This document shows, piece after piece, positions 8,850 to 17,021 of a stretch of DNA of 33,322 bases. Origin of the DNA: Candidatus Limadaptatus stercoripullorum (GTDB taxonomy: Bacteria > Bacillota > Clostridia > Christensenellales > CAG-917); contig DVOE01000062.1 in assembly GCA_018713795.1 (NCBI GenBank), forward strand, positions 1-33,322, given 5' to 3'. Every line of letters starts with the position of its first letter. Positions within the stretch are counted from its first letter, which is position 1. The notes under the pieces are model-generated. The model was not told the DNA's origin. It was given only the letters and a program-made list of their open reading frames with translations, and did no database searches. The translations under genes were made by a program, and so were the position numbers.

Positions 8850-9479
8850 TCAACCTCTGCCGTAGCCGGGGTAGTAGCCCTCGTGGTCCCGCTCGACCTT
8901 GACGATGAGCGCGCCGCCGCTTCGGGCGTCGATGTCGATCTCGTATTCCCATTCGACCCTGTTCTCGTCCCAGCCTTTGACATCTATCTCGTAGACATAA
9001 TAGCTGTCTCTGATGTTGCTGCCGAGCACGAACTTGCGGTCGACTTCGTCGGGTCTCTCGTCAAGGCGGAAGTTGTTCTCGCCGACGAACGCGGTCGCGC
9101 CCCATTTGGACGAAACGGCGTCCTCGTAAGCCGCCTGTATGGCGAGAGCGACCGCCTCTTCGCTCGAGATCGCGACGGAGTTCTTGGCGTATGCGCCCGC
9201 CGCGCCGAACACGCCGCCGAGCACCGCGCCGACCGCGACCAGCAGCACGATTATCGCCACGAGACCTATCATCAGCCTGTGCCATGAGAACTGTTTTTTC
9301 GCTTCTTTGACCTCGGCTGCCTCCGCGCGTTTTACCTCTGCGGGGCGGGCAGCCACCGAATCGTCGTCCAGCATGGAGACGAGCGCGCGCGCCTTTGCGA
9401 GCTCCTGTTCGACGAACTCTTTTTCTTCGTCGCTGGCGGTGCCGTCCTTGTAGTGGGTGAAAGCATCGTCGTATTTCAT
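8850..9479 (-). CDS. Putative anti-sigma-like membrane protein with PepSY-like C-terminal region
   Basis: N-terminal YDDAFTHYKDGTASDEEKEFVEQEL, one TM helix (LMIGLVAIIVLLVAVGAVLGGVFGAAGAY), extracellular region with EAVALAIQAA...YEYEIDIDARSGGALIV; ATGA overlap with the sigma gene. Confidence 0.65.
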   Translation of the reverse strand: MKYDDAFTHYKDGTASDEEKEFVEQELAKARALVSMLDDDSVAARPAEVKRAEAAEVKEAKKQFSWHRLMIGLVAIIVLLVAVGAVLGGVFGAAGAYAKNSVAISSEEAVALAIQAAYEDAVSSKWGATAFVGENNFRLDERPDEVDRKFVLGSNIRDSYYVYEIDVKGWDENRVEWEYEIDIDARSGGALIVKVERDHEGYYPGYGRG

Positions 9480-9961
9480 ATCTGTCCCTCCAGGATCTGT
9501 TTTAGTTTCATTCTGCCGCGGTAGAGCATGACCTTGACATTCGCCGTGCTCTCCTCGGTTATGCCGGCTATCTCCGCGACCGACATCTCGCCGAAGTAGT
9601 ACAGCTCGATGACCTCGCGCAGGTTCTCTTTGAGGAGCGAGATCGCGCGGTAGAGCGCGGCGTACTCCTCCTGTTTGATCAGTCTGTCCGCAAGGTCGCC
9701 GTCCTCCTCCGACGCCATGGACTCGCTGAGCGCGGTCAGGCGCCCCCTGCGGCGCAGCATGTCAAAGTAAGTGTTGCGACACACCTTGAACAGCCAGAAT
9801 TTGAAGTTGTTCCCCGCCTCGTCCAGCTTGGTGAAAGCCTTGTAGAAGGAGGACGACACTATCTCGTCGGCGAGGGCGGAGTCGCGGCACAATGAAGCCA
9901 CATACAGCTTGGCTTCGTTGTAGTATTTTTTGAAAAGCTCCTCGAGCACCTCGTTCTTCAT
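9476..9961 (-). CDS. ECF-type RNA polymerase sigma-70 family factor
   Basis: LFKKYYNEAKLYVASLCRDSALADEIVSSSFYKAFTKL region 2, REVIELYYFGEMSVAEIAGITEESTANVKVMLYRGRMKLKQIL region 4. Start at MKNEVLEELF (9961); track starts at 10135. Confidence 0.92.
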   Translation of the reverse strand: MKNEVLEELFKKYYNEAKLYVASLCRDSALADEIVSSSFYKAFTKLDEAGNNFKFWLFKVCRNTYFDMLRRRGRLTALSESMASEEDGDLADRLIKQEEYAALYRAISLLKENLREVIELYYFGEMSVAEIAGITEESTANVKVMLYRGRMKLKQILEGQI

Positions 9962-9981
9962 ATCCGTCCGTTCACTTAAAA

Positions 9982-10007
9982 TACGCCGCCGCACGGCGTA
10001 GGTTACA
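9982..10007 (-). promoter_or_regulatory. Candidate ECF-type promoter of the sigma operon
   Basis: Minus strand TGTAAC-N16-CGTA, close to the TGAAAC-N16-CGTA pattern of Bacillus SigW-type promoters; a 7-bp inverted repeat (TACGCCG/CGGCGTA) lies in the spacer and -10. Confidence 0.5.
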
Positions 10008-10155
10008 ATTATTTTATCACCCGCCGCCCGCCGCGGCAAGCAAAGCGGGCGACGCGCTCCCGACATCCCCGCGCGCTTCCCGGTTTTTTCCGCCGCGAAT
10101 TTTTCCGCGGCTAAATTATTCGCCGCCGAATGCATAGAATATAGCCGAGGTGTGT

Positions 10156-10863
10156 ATGTGGTCCGATGTCATCAGCATTGACAAGGCGTACGGGAAAGAG
10201 ATAGAGTTCGTGCTCGGCAAACTCAGAGGCATAAAGAATCTCTCTTTCGCGGTCGAAGAGAGCCGCGACCGCGTGTTCATATATCTCGCGTCCGTGTGCG
10301 AGGTCGCGCGCGAGGTGGAAGAGCAGGTCGCGGACATTCTCGAGACCGTCGTCCTTGTGTTCATGAAACTCCGCTTTTTTCTCGAAAAAATGCAAAACTC
10401 GGACTTGAACCACGCAAATTGTGCTCTCATATGCTCGCTTGTGCATTTTGACAGACAATACGAAGGCAACATCGTGCGCAAGGCGCTCTCCGAGACCGCC
10501 GACTTCGCCGTGGACGGCATCTTCAACTTCCGCCTCCGCCCCCTCCTCGAAAATTGGGAGGAGCTCGCCGCGCTCGCCTGCCGCCTCGAAAGCGAAGGCG
10601 CAAGCGGAGACGCTTTCGACATCGCCTCCTTCATAACCGGCACCGACGGCGCGCGCAGCCGTCTCGCTCTCACCCGAGACGCCCTCCTCAACCTCACCGC
10701 CCGCCACCCCGTCGAAGTCATCGACCTCTTCGACGCCCCCGAACTTAACCTCATTTCCGCCATCATCGGCGAACGCCCCTCCGAGATCCTGCTCCGAGGT
10801 GCGGAACTCTCACCACCGATGAGTAATACTTTGCGGCATATTGCCCGCCTCATCACCTCCTGA
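10156..10863 (+). CDS. Putative sporulation protein YtxC-like
   Basis: About 235 aa; DFAVDGIFNFRLRPLLENWEELAALA resembles the YtxC FINFRLK block; ends HPVEVIDLFDAPELNLISAIIGER. Start moved to ATG 10156 behind GAGGTG. Confidence 0.5.
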   Translation: MWSDVISIDKAYGKEIEFVLGKLRGIKNLSFAVEESRDRVFIYLASVCEVAREVEEQVADILETVVLVFMKLRFFLEKMQNSDLNHANCALICSLVHFDRQYEGNIVRKALSETADFAVDGIFNFRLRPLLENWEELAALACRLESEGASGDAFDIASFITGTDGARSRLALTRDALLNLTARHPVEVIDLFDAPELNLISAIIGERPSEILLRGAELSPPMSNTLRHIARLITS

Positions 10864-10984
10864 CGGCGTCATTCGGCGATCTGCTTTGTCAGCCCCGCCT
10901 CACCGACCGCTTATGTACGACAAGTACACCGCGCGTCCGCTGAGGCGAGGCTTTCGCGCATATCATCCAAATGACGCCGTCAGG
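10859..10984. repeat. Large imperfect inverted repeat (126 bp)
   Basis: Outer arms CCTGACGGCGTCATT / AATGACGCCGTCAGG (15 bp perfect), inner arms GCCCCGCCTCA / TGAGGCGAGGC, apex TGTAC-gacaa-GTACA. Confidence 0.8.
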
Positions 10985-11452
10985 TGTATGCGTCTGATTT
11001 GGCGAATAGCTTTGTCAGAGCCGCATTGAACTCGCGCAACGCCAATTCGAAGCGTTCTTAGACCCGCACTACATTTTTCGAAGACGGAATTACGCGCCGC
11101 TCAGCCAAACTTTCACAGGCGGCAAAGCCGCCGCTTGAAAGTCGCGGCGCGCTCTTTGAGCGTCGCGCGCCGCTCACGCTCTAAGCAGGCACGGGCATAG
11201 TGCGCGCGGCCGAATTCCTCGCCCCACACGGGGATCTCAGCCGGTGGTGCCCGCCGCTTGAACTTAGTGAGTGCGCCACGATAAGCGCGAGTATCACACC
11301 CGCGTTTGTCGTGCATGATACGAGGACTGTCCCCTATTCCGCGTGGGTGAGGAAAGCCCGAAGGGAAGGAGGGGGACTGTATTACCACGCTCGGGGCACT
11401 TCGCCCGATCGAGAGTGCTTGACTTCGCACTTACTCATTCGGAGCGTTCCTA

Positions 11453-11602
11453 CATAACCGCCAATTAGGGACGGGGTAGCACTGATACGCGCTGTCTGAA
11501 CTCGCACTTACTTATTCGAAGTTCCCCGGGGTCCCCAAAAAATACCGCAGGCGTAGCCGAGGACACTTTTTGGGGTAAAGCCCCGTCCCTAATTGGCTTA
11601 TG
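11453..11602. repeat. MITE-like element with terminal inverted repeats
   Basis: 17-bp perfect arms GCCAATTAGGGACGGGG (11460-11476) / CCCCGTCCCTAATTGGC (11581-11597), extended by CATAA/TTATG; inner CCCCAAAAA/TTTTTGGGG stem. Confidence 0.65.
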
Positions 11603-11730
11603 GGGATGAGATCAAGCGTTCAAGTGGTAAAATACACTCCTTCGGAGAGCGGTTGGACACGCACTCCCTTATTCAAAGTGCACTTAGCCCTCCCGCGTCG
11701 GATGGCGTCCGGCGCGGACGGAGATGCGCG

Positions 11731-11770
11731 CAAATCAAAAGCGGGAGCGAGGCTCCCGCTTTTTGATTTG
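11731..11770 (-). terminator. Terminator of the serC-serA operon
   Basis: Near-perfect hairpin CAAATCAAAAGCGGGAGC-GAG-GCTCCCGCTTTTTGATTTG. Confidence 0.85.
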
Positions 11771-11790
11771 ATGCGGTTAGATGACGGATT

Positions 11791-12888
11791 TCAGGCGATA
11801 ATGCGGACGCGGATGACTCCGGGGATCGACTCGACGGACTTGGCGTCGAAGGGGGCGGCGGAGTCGTAAGCCGCGTAGACGAAGCCTTTGCGTTCGGCGC
11901 GGAGACCGCCTTCGGGGAGGGCGGCGCCCGCTTCGGCGATAACGGTCATCCTGTGCGCGGCGGGGGCGTCGAGTTTGAGGCAGGGCAGGTTGACCGAATT
12001 GACGATGCTGCCCGTCTCGATGTAATCCTTGAGCTCGTTTGCCGCCATGACGGCGCAGTTGTCTTCCGCTTCCTCGGTGGAAGCGCCGAGGTGGGGCACG
12101 GCGACTATGCCGTCGCAGTCGTTGATCTCGGCGGTGGGGAAGTCGCAGACATACTTGTGGAGTTTCCCGGAAGCGAGGGCGGCTTTGATGTCGGCGGTGA
12201 CGGCGAGTTCGCCTCGCGCGGCGTTGACCACGACGGCGCCGTCAGCCATCTTTTCTATGGCGGCGGCGTTTATCATGCCTTTGGTCTCCTCGGTCGCGGG
12301 CATGTGCAGGGAGACGAAATCCGCGCCGGCGTACGCTTCACCCGGAGTGGGGAGCACTTTGACGAAGGGGATCTCCTCGCGCGCCGCGTCGGAGAGGTAG
12401 GGATCGTAGCCCTTAACCGTCATGCCGAGCGCGTGGGCGGATGCGGCGACTTTTCTGCCTATGGCGCCCAGCCCCATGACGCACAGCGTCTTGCCGAGGA
12501 TTTCGTGACCCACGAACTTTTTCTTGCCCTTTTCGACCTGTTTTGCGACATCGTCGCCGGTGAGCGTTGCCGTCCAGCGGATGCCTTCGACGAGGTTACG
12601 GGCGGCGAGCAGGAACTCGCATATAACCATCTCCTTGACGGCGTTGGCGTTTGCGCCCGGGGAGTTGAAGACGACTATGCCGCGCTTTGCGTAATCGGCG
12701 TGGGGGATATTGTTGACCCCGGCGCCCGCCCTCGCCACCGCGAGCAGGGAGGCGGGGACATCGTAGGCGGACATATCCGCGCTGCGCACGAGAATGCCGA
12801 CGGGAGCCGCGCTCTCGTCCGTGAGGTCGTAACCCTTCAATATCTCGCCCGCGAGGGGGGAGATGGCGTTGAGTTTCAGGATATCCAT
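11791..12888 (-). CDS. serA: D-3-phosphoglycerate dehydrogenase
   Basis: GAGVNNIPHADYAKRGIVVFNSPGANANAVKE, LCVMGLGAIGRKVA, SLHMPATEETKGMI; C-terminal ACT-like tail. Start MDILKLN at 12888; the track's 676-aa ORF adds an out-of-frame N-terminus. Confidence 0.92.
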   Translation of the reverse strand: MDILKLNAISPLAGEILKGYDLTDESAAPVGILVRSADMSAYDVPASLLAVARAGAGVNNIPHADYAKRGIVVFNSPGANANAVKEMVICEFLLAARNLVEGIRWTATLTGDDVAKQVEKGKKKFVGHEILGKTLCVMGLGAIGRKVAASAHALGMTVKGYDPYLSDAAREEIPFVKVLPTPGEAYAGADFVSLHMPATEETKGMINAAAIEKMADGAVVVNAARGELAVTADIKAALASGKLHKYVCDFPTAEINDCDGIVAVPHLGASTEEAEDNCAVMAANELKDYIETGSIVNSVNLPCLKLDAPAAHRMTVIAEAGAALPEGGLRAERKGFVYAAYDSAAPFDAKSVESIPGVIRVRIIA

Positions 12889-12899
12889 GGTTTCCTCGC

Positions 12900-13973
12900 T
12901 TACTTGTTTTCGAGCTCGAACTTCTTCATGAAGTCGATGAGCGCCTTGACGCCTTCGACGGGCATGGCGTTGTAGATGGACGCGCGCATACCGCCCGCGA
13001 GACGGTGACCCTTGAGCGAGACCAGCCCCGCCTTTTCCGCCTCTTTGACGAAAGCGGCGTCCAGCTCGGCGGAGGGGGTGACGAAGGGCACATTCATCAT
13101 CGAACGGTCCTCGGGCACGACCTTGTTGCGGTAGAAGGAGGAGTTGTCGATGAAATCGTAGAGCATCGCCGCCTTTTCGCGGTTGATCTTCTCGATGGCT
13201 GCCACGCCGCCCATCTTTTTGAGGTAGCGCATGTTCAGCATCATGACATAGATAGCCCAGCAGGGAGGAGTGTTGTAAAGGCTGTTGTTCTTCGCCTGCA
13301 CGGAATATTTGAGCATGGTGGGGCAGATCGCCATCTCGTGACCCATGAGGTCCTTGCGCACGATGACGAGGGTGACGCCCGCGGGAGCGAGGTTCTTCTG
13401 CGCTCCGGCGTAGATGAGGGCGTACTTGCTCACATCCGTCACTTCGCTCATGATGCAGGAGGACATATCCGACACCAGCGGCGCGCCGCAGTCGGGGGTG
13501 TAGTTCCACTTGGTGCCGAAGATGGTGTTGTTCTCGGTGATGTGGACATAGTCGATATCGTCGCGGAAGTCTTTGCGGGTGACCTTGGGGATATAGGTGT
13601 AGCCCGCCTCTTCCGAAGACGCGACGAGGCGGATATCGCCGTACTTTATCGCCTCTTTGTAAGCCTTGTTCGAGAAGTTGCCGGTGACGACATAGTCCGC
13701 CTTGCCTTTGACGAGCAGGTTGAGCGGCACGGCTTCGAACTGAGTGGAAGCGCCGCCTTGGACGAGCAGGATATCGTAATCCTCCGGCACGCCCATCAGC
13801 TCGCGAACGAGGGAAATACACTCATCGTGTATCGGCTCGTACACCTTGCCGCGGTGGCTGAGCTCCATGACGCTCATGCCCGAACCTTCGTAATCCGTGA
13901 TCTGACGCCCCGCCTCTTCGAGCACCTCGAGGGGGAGCATGCTGGGACCGGCGGAAAAATTGTAAACTCTCAT
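12900..13973 (-). CDS. serC: Phosphoserine aminotransferase
   Basis: MRVYNFSAGPSMLPLEVLEEAGRQITDYEGSGMSVMELSHRGK, AGAQKNLAPAGVTLVI. Start at 13973 (SD AAGGAGG); track starts at 13994. Confidence 0.96.
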   Translation of the reverse strand: MRVYNFSAGPSMLPLEVLEEAGRQITDYEGSGMSVMELSHRGKVYEPIHDECISLVRELMGVPEDYDILLVQGGASTQFEAVPLNLLVKGKADYVVTGNFSNKAYKEAIKYGDIRLVASSEEAGYTYIPKVTRKDFRDDIDYVHITENNTIFGTKWNYTPDCGAPLVSDMSSCIMSEVTDVSKYALIYAGAQKNLAPAGVTLVIVRKDLMGHEMAICPTMLKYSVQAKNNSLYNTPPCWAIYVMMLNMRYLKKMGGVAAIEKINREKAAMLYDFIDNSSFYRNKVVPEDRSMMNVPFVTPSAELDAAFVKEAEKAGLVSLKGHRLAGGMRASIYNAMPVEGVKALIDFMKKFELENK

Positions 13974-14012
13974 AAACCGTGACCTCCTTGGCACAGAGTG
14001 CCGTATGCGGGG

Positions 14013-14042
14013 ATTATACTACTTCCCGCGCGTGTTTGTAAA
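14013..14042 (-). promoter_or_regulatory. Sigma-A-type promoter for serC-serA
   Basis: Minus strand TTTACA-N18-TATAAT. Confidence 0.6.
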
Positions 14043-14097
14043 GAAAATCGCGCCGCTTGCCTGCGTGGGAACGCCGTCCGCGCCCGGGCGATTTCGG

Positions 14098-14126
14098 TTG
14101 CTTAAAACTTTTTTATAATGTATAAT
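14098..14126 (+). promoter_or_regulatory. Sigma-A-type promoter for the RNase J operon
   Basis: TTGCTT-N17-TATAAT. Confidence 0.65.
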
Positions 14127-14181
14127 ACCCGAGTATCGAGTCAAAAACGCAAATGCGGCGGGCTGCCGCACAAGGAGAAAC

Positions 14182-15813
14182 ATGGCAAGATCCGTTAAGG
14201 TAATTTTCCTCGGGGGCGTGGGCGAGATAGGCAAGAACATGACCGCCCTCGAGTTCGGCGACGACATCATCATCGTGGACTGCGGCGTGGAATTCCCGCG
14301 CGAAGACAGTCCCGGCATCGACGCCATCATCCCCGACATAACCTATCTCAGGGACAACATGCACAAGGTGAGGGGCATAGTGCTCACTCACGGTCACGAG
14401 GATCACATAGGCGCGCTGCCTTACTATGCCGACGAGTTCGATGTTCCCGTCTACGGCACGGCGCTCACTCTGGGGCTTGTCGAGCGCAAGCTCGCCGAGC
14501 GCGGCGCAGGCAGGATCAGGCTCACGCAGGTGAACGCCGGCGACGAGATCAAACTCGGGTGCTTTTCGGTGGAGTTCATCAAGGTGGCGCACTCCATGGC
14601 GGGCGCGTGCGCGCTTTCCATAACCACGCCGCTCGGCATAGTGTTCGTGACCGGCGACTTCAAGATCGACAACACCCCGATCGACGGCAAGAAGACAGAT
14701 CTCCAGCGCATCGCCGAGATAGGCGCCAAGGGCGTGCTGCTCATGCTCGGCGAGTCCACCAATGTCGAGCGCAAGGGCTCTTCCACCTCCGAGATGGTGG
14801 TGGGGCAGGGGCTTGAGAGCATCTTCGTCGCCAATCCGACAAAGAGGCTGATAATCGCGTGCTTTGCCTCTTCCAATTATCGCGTGCAGCAAATACTTTG
14901 GCTCGCCGAGAAGTACGGCAGGAAAGTGGTGCTCGCGGGGCGTAGCATGAAGGGCATAGTCGAAGTCGCCTCCCGCGTCGGAGAGCTCAAGATCCCGAAG
15001 GGCATCATCGCCGACGGCATAGGCAAACTGCCGCCCGAAAAGGTGGTGGTCATCGCGACGGGCACGCAGGGCGAGCCGTCGAGCGCGCTCAACAAGATGA
15101 GCCGCGGCGACTTTTCCAAGGTGTCGGTGGGCCCCGACGATGTCGTGGTGCTCTCCTCGACGCCCATCCCCGGCAACGAGAAGTCGGTCTACGATGTCAT
15201 CAACAACCTCTTCCGCAAGGGCGCGAATGTCATCTACGAGGCGATGAACGAAGTCCATGTCTCGGGACACGCCTACGAAGAGGAGCTCAAGATAATGCTG
15301 TCGCTGGTGCGCCCGCGCTTCTTCATGCCCGTGCACGGCGAGTACCGCCATCAGTTCAAGCACGCCGAGATCGCGCGTTCGCTCGGAGTGCCCGCCGAGA
15401 ACATCGTCATCCCCGCGATAGGCGAGGTGTACGGCGTGGGCAAGTCGCTTAAGCAGCACTCCAATGTGCCCGCCGGCAATGTGTATGTGGACGGCGTGGT
15501 GCTCGAGGACGGCGACGCGGTGGTGTCCGACCGCCGCAGTCTCGCGGAGTACGGTATGCTGCTCATCCTGGCGTCGGTGGACGCGGCGAGCGGCAGGATG
15601 GCGGGCGAGTGCGAAGTCATCGCCCGCGGGTTCAATCTCACGGACGACATCGAGCGCGACATCGCGGGAGTCGTGAGAGACACCGTGAACGGCACGGATT
15701 TCGACGAGGATTCCCTCGGCGAGCTCAGCCGCATCGTTAAAAAGGCGGTGCGCAAGCTGTTCTACCGCGACAGGCAGTTCCCGGTGATCATCCCGATCAT
15801 AGTGCAGGACTGA
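14182..15813 (+). CDS. rnj: Ribonuclease J
   Basis: FLGGVGEIGKNMTALEFGDDIIIVDCGVEFP, LTHGHEDHIGALPY metallo-beta-lactamase motif, FMPVHGEYRH beta-CASP motif; SD AAGGAGA. Confidence 0.96.
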   Translation: MARSVKVIFLGGVGEIGKNMTALEFGDDIIIVDCGVEFPREDSPGIDAIIPDITYLRDNMHKVRGIVLTHGHEDHIGALPYYADEFDVPVYGTALTLGLVERKLAERGAGRIRLTQVNAGDEIKLGCFSVEFIKVAHSMAGACALSITTPLGIVFVTGDFKIDNTPIDGKKTDLQRIAEIGAKGVLLMLGESTNVERKGSSTSEMVVGQGLESIFVANPTKRLIIACFASSNYRVQQILWLAEKYGRKVVLAGRSMKGIVEVASRVGELKIPKGIIADGIGKLPPEKVVVIATGTQGEPSSALNKMSRGDFSKVSVGPDDVVVLSSTPIPGNEKSVYDVINNLFRKGANVIYEAMNEVHVSGHAYEEELKIMLSLVRPRFFMPVHGEYRHQFKHAEIARSLGVPAENIVIPAIGEVYGVGKSLKQHSNVPAGNVYVDGVVLEDGDAVVSDRRSLAEYGMLLILASVDAASGRMAGECEVIARGFNLTDDIERDIAGVVRDTVNGTDFDEDSLGELSRIVKKAVRKLFYRDRQFPVIIPIIVQD

Positions 15814-15814
15814 G

Positions 15815-16933
15815 ATGGAAAGAAAGCCCGTCATCGTCATCATGACCTCGAGAGGGGAGTTCGGCGGAGTGTCCGAGGCGCTCGCCCAAGCGGTGCGCCG
15901 CGAAGGGACGCACAATGTCGTCATACTCGACGAGAGCAAGTACGACTCCCGCGCCCGGTTCTCCCGCCTCGACAAGCTCATGCAGATAAGCGACGAGTAC
16001 AGGATGGTGGCGGATAAGCGCATGACCGCGAAGGAGGCGTTCCGCTACGACAGGGAAGGCGAGCGTTCGGGCGGACGCATGGGCAGGCGCAGCCGCCGTA
16101 TCGCAAACGCCGTCAAGCGCTATCGCCCCGAATTCCTGCTCGCCGTCACTCCTTACGCCTGCGCGGTGGCTGCCGAAGCCAAGCGTAAGGCGGGGTTCGG
16201 CACGAGCGTGATCTACATGATGAACGGGTTCGTGGTGCACGGCGAGGGCGCCGTCCACGACGCAGACTGCTACATAGTCGAGAACGGCGATATGAAGGCG
16301 GAGCTGGTGCAGCGCGGGGTGCCTTCGCGGAAGGTCATGGTGCTGGGGCTGCCCTTCGACGCTCCCGACCTCACTCCCATAGAAAAAGAGGCGAAGAAAC
16401 AGGAGCTCGGGCTGCCGAGGACACCCACCGTCTTTCTCAATGAGCGGGGAAAACGCGAGAGGGCGGAGCTGCTCAGGCTGCTCACCGATCAGGGGAACAT
16501 ACTCAACACCGTCTGCTACACCGGCGATCCCGCGAGCGTGGCGTCGCTGCGCGCCATCTCCGACGAGGAGGGCGGCGTGGGCGGCACGGTCATCCTGACC
16601 AAGGAGGAACTCTTCGACGAGTATCTGTCCGTCAGCGACATCGCGGTGACTTCCTATGACCCGTCCGTCATCTACAAATGCATGAAGTCGGGCAAGGCGG
16701 TCATAGTCTGCGAGTCCGAAGGCGGCAGGCATTCCGCAGACGCCGAATATCTCGAAGGGGAGGGGCTGGTGTTGCTCGCCCGCCGTCCCATCGACACCGT
16801 CGCGCTCATCTACAAACTTATGCAGACCGCGACCGCGGCGAGGTTCGCGGAGGCGGGAGAGAAGCGCACCGAGATGTTCTCGGCGGCGAACACGGCGAGT
16901 TATCTCACGGGCTGGATAGCCCCGAACGCATGA
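15815..16933 (+). CDS. GT-B-like glycosyltransferase distantly resembling MGDG synthase/GT28
   Basis: 372 aa, 1 bp after the rnj stop; SRGEFGGVSEALAQAVRREG, YMMNGFVVHGEGAVHDADCYIVENGDMKAELVQRGVPSRKVMVLGLPF resembles the MGDG-synthase-like acceptor domain; GT-B-like C-terminal half. Confidence 0.6.
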   Translation: MERKPVIVIMTSRGEFGGVSEALAQAVRREGTHNVVILDESKYDSRARFSRLDKLMQISDEYRMVADKRMTAKEAFRYDREGERSGGRMGRRSRRIANAVKRYRPEFLLAVTPYACAVAAEAKRKAGFGTSVIYMMNGFVVHGEGAVHDADCYIVENGDMKAELVQRGVPSRKVMVLGLPFDAPDLTPIEKEAKKQELGLPRTPTVFLNERGKRERAELLRLLTDQGNILNTVCYTGDPASVASLRAISDEEGGVGGTVILTKEELFDEYLSVSDIAVTSYDPSVIYKCMKSGKAVIVCESEGGRHSADAEYLEGEGLVLLARRPIDTVALIYKLMQTATAARFAEAGEKRTEMFSAANTASYLTGWIAPNA

Positions 16934-17021
16934 CGAAACCGAGCGTTTATCGCGCAAAACCGGCGCATAAACTTCTGAAATAAGCAACTTTCGCGCCGCG
17001 GCGCTGCCGCGGGGAGGAATT

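Noticed and set aside
6035-8902. 955-aa plus-strand ORF
   Set aside because: Exactly antisense to the GH3 gene; composition (H/G/V/E/R-rich, no domain) is typical of mirror ORFs in GC-rich genomes.
10123-10140. Sigma-E promoter for the YtxC-like gene (AATTATT...CATAGAAT)
   Set aside because: Spacer is only 12 nt, the -10 box has a mismatch, and the implied TSS is too close to the start codon.
11341-11375. GTGAGGAAAGCCCGAAGGGAAGGAGG as an RNase P RNA fragment
   Set aside because: Resembles the GAGGAAAGUCCGG core, but the remaining conserved RNase P regions (ACAGAAA, 3' P4 strand) were not found nearby.
12889-13821. N-terminal extension of the 676-aa track ORF ending in serA
   Set aside because: It is an out-of-frame reading of serC; real serA begins at 12888.
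13974-14000. T-box or amino-acid riboswitch upstream of serC
   Set aside because: Only a short GGCAC-TCT-GTGCC stem near the SD; the leader is too short for a T-box.
14113-16023. 636-aa minus-strand ORF
   Set aside because: Antisense to rnj, which has clear catalytic motifs.
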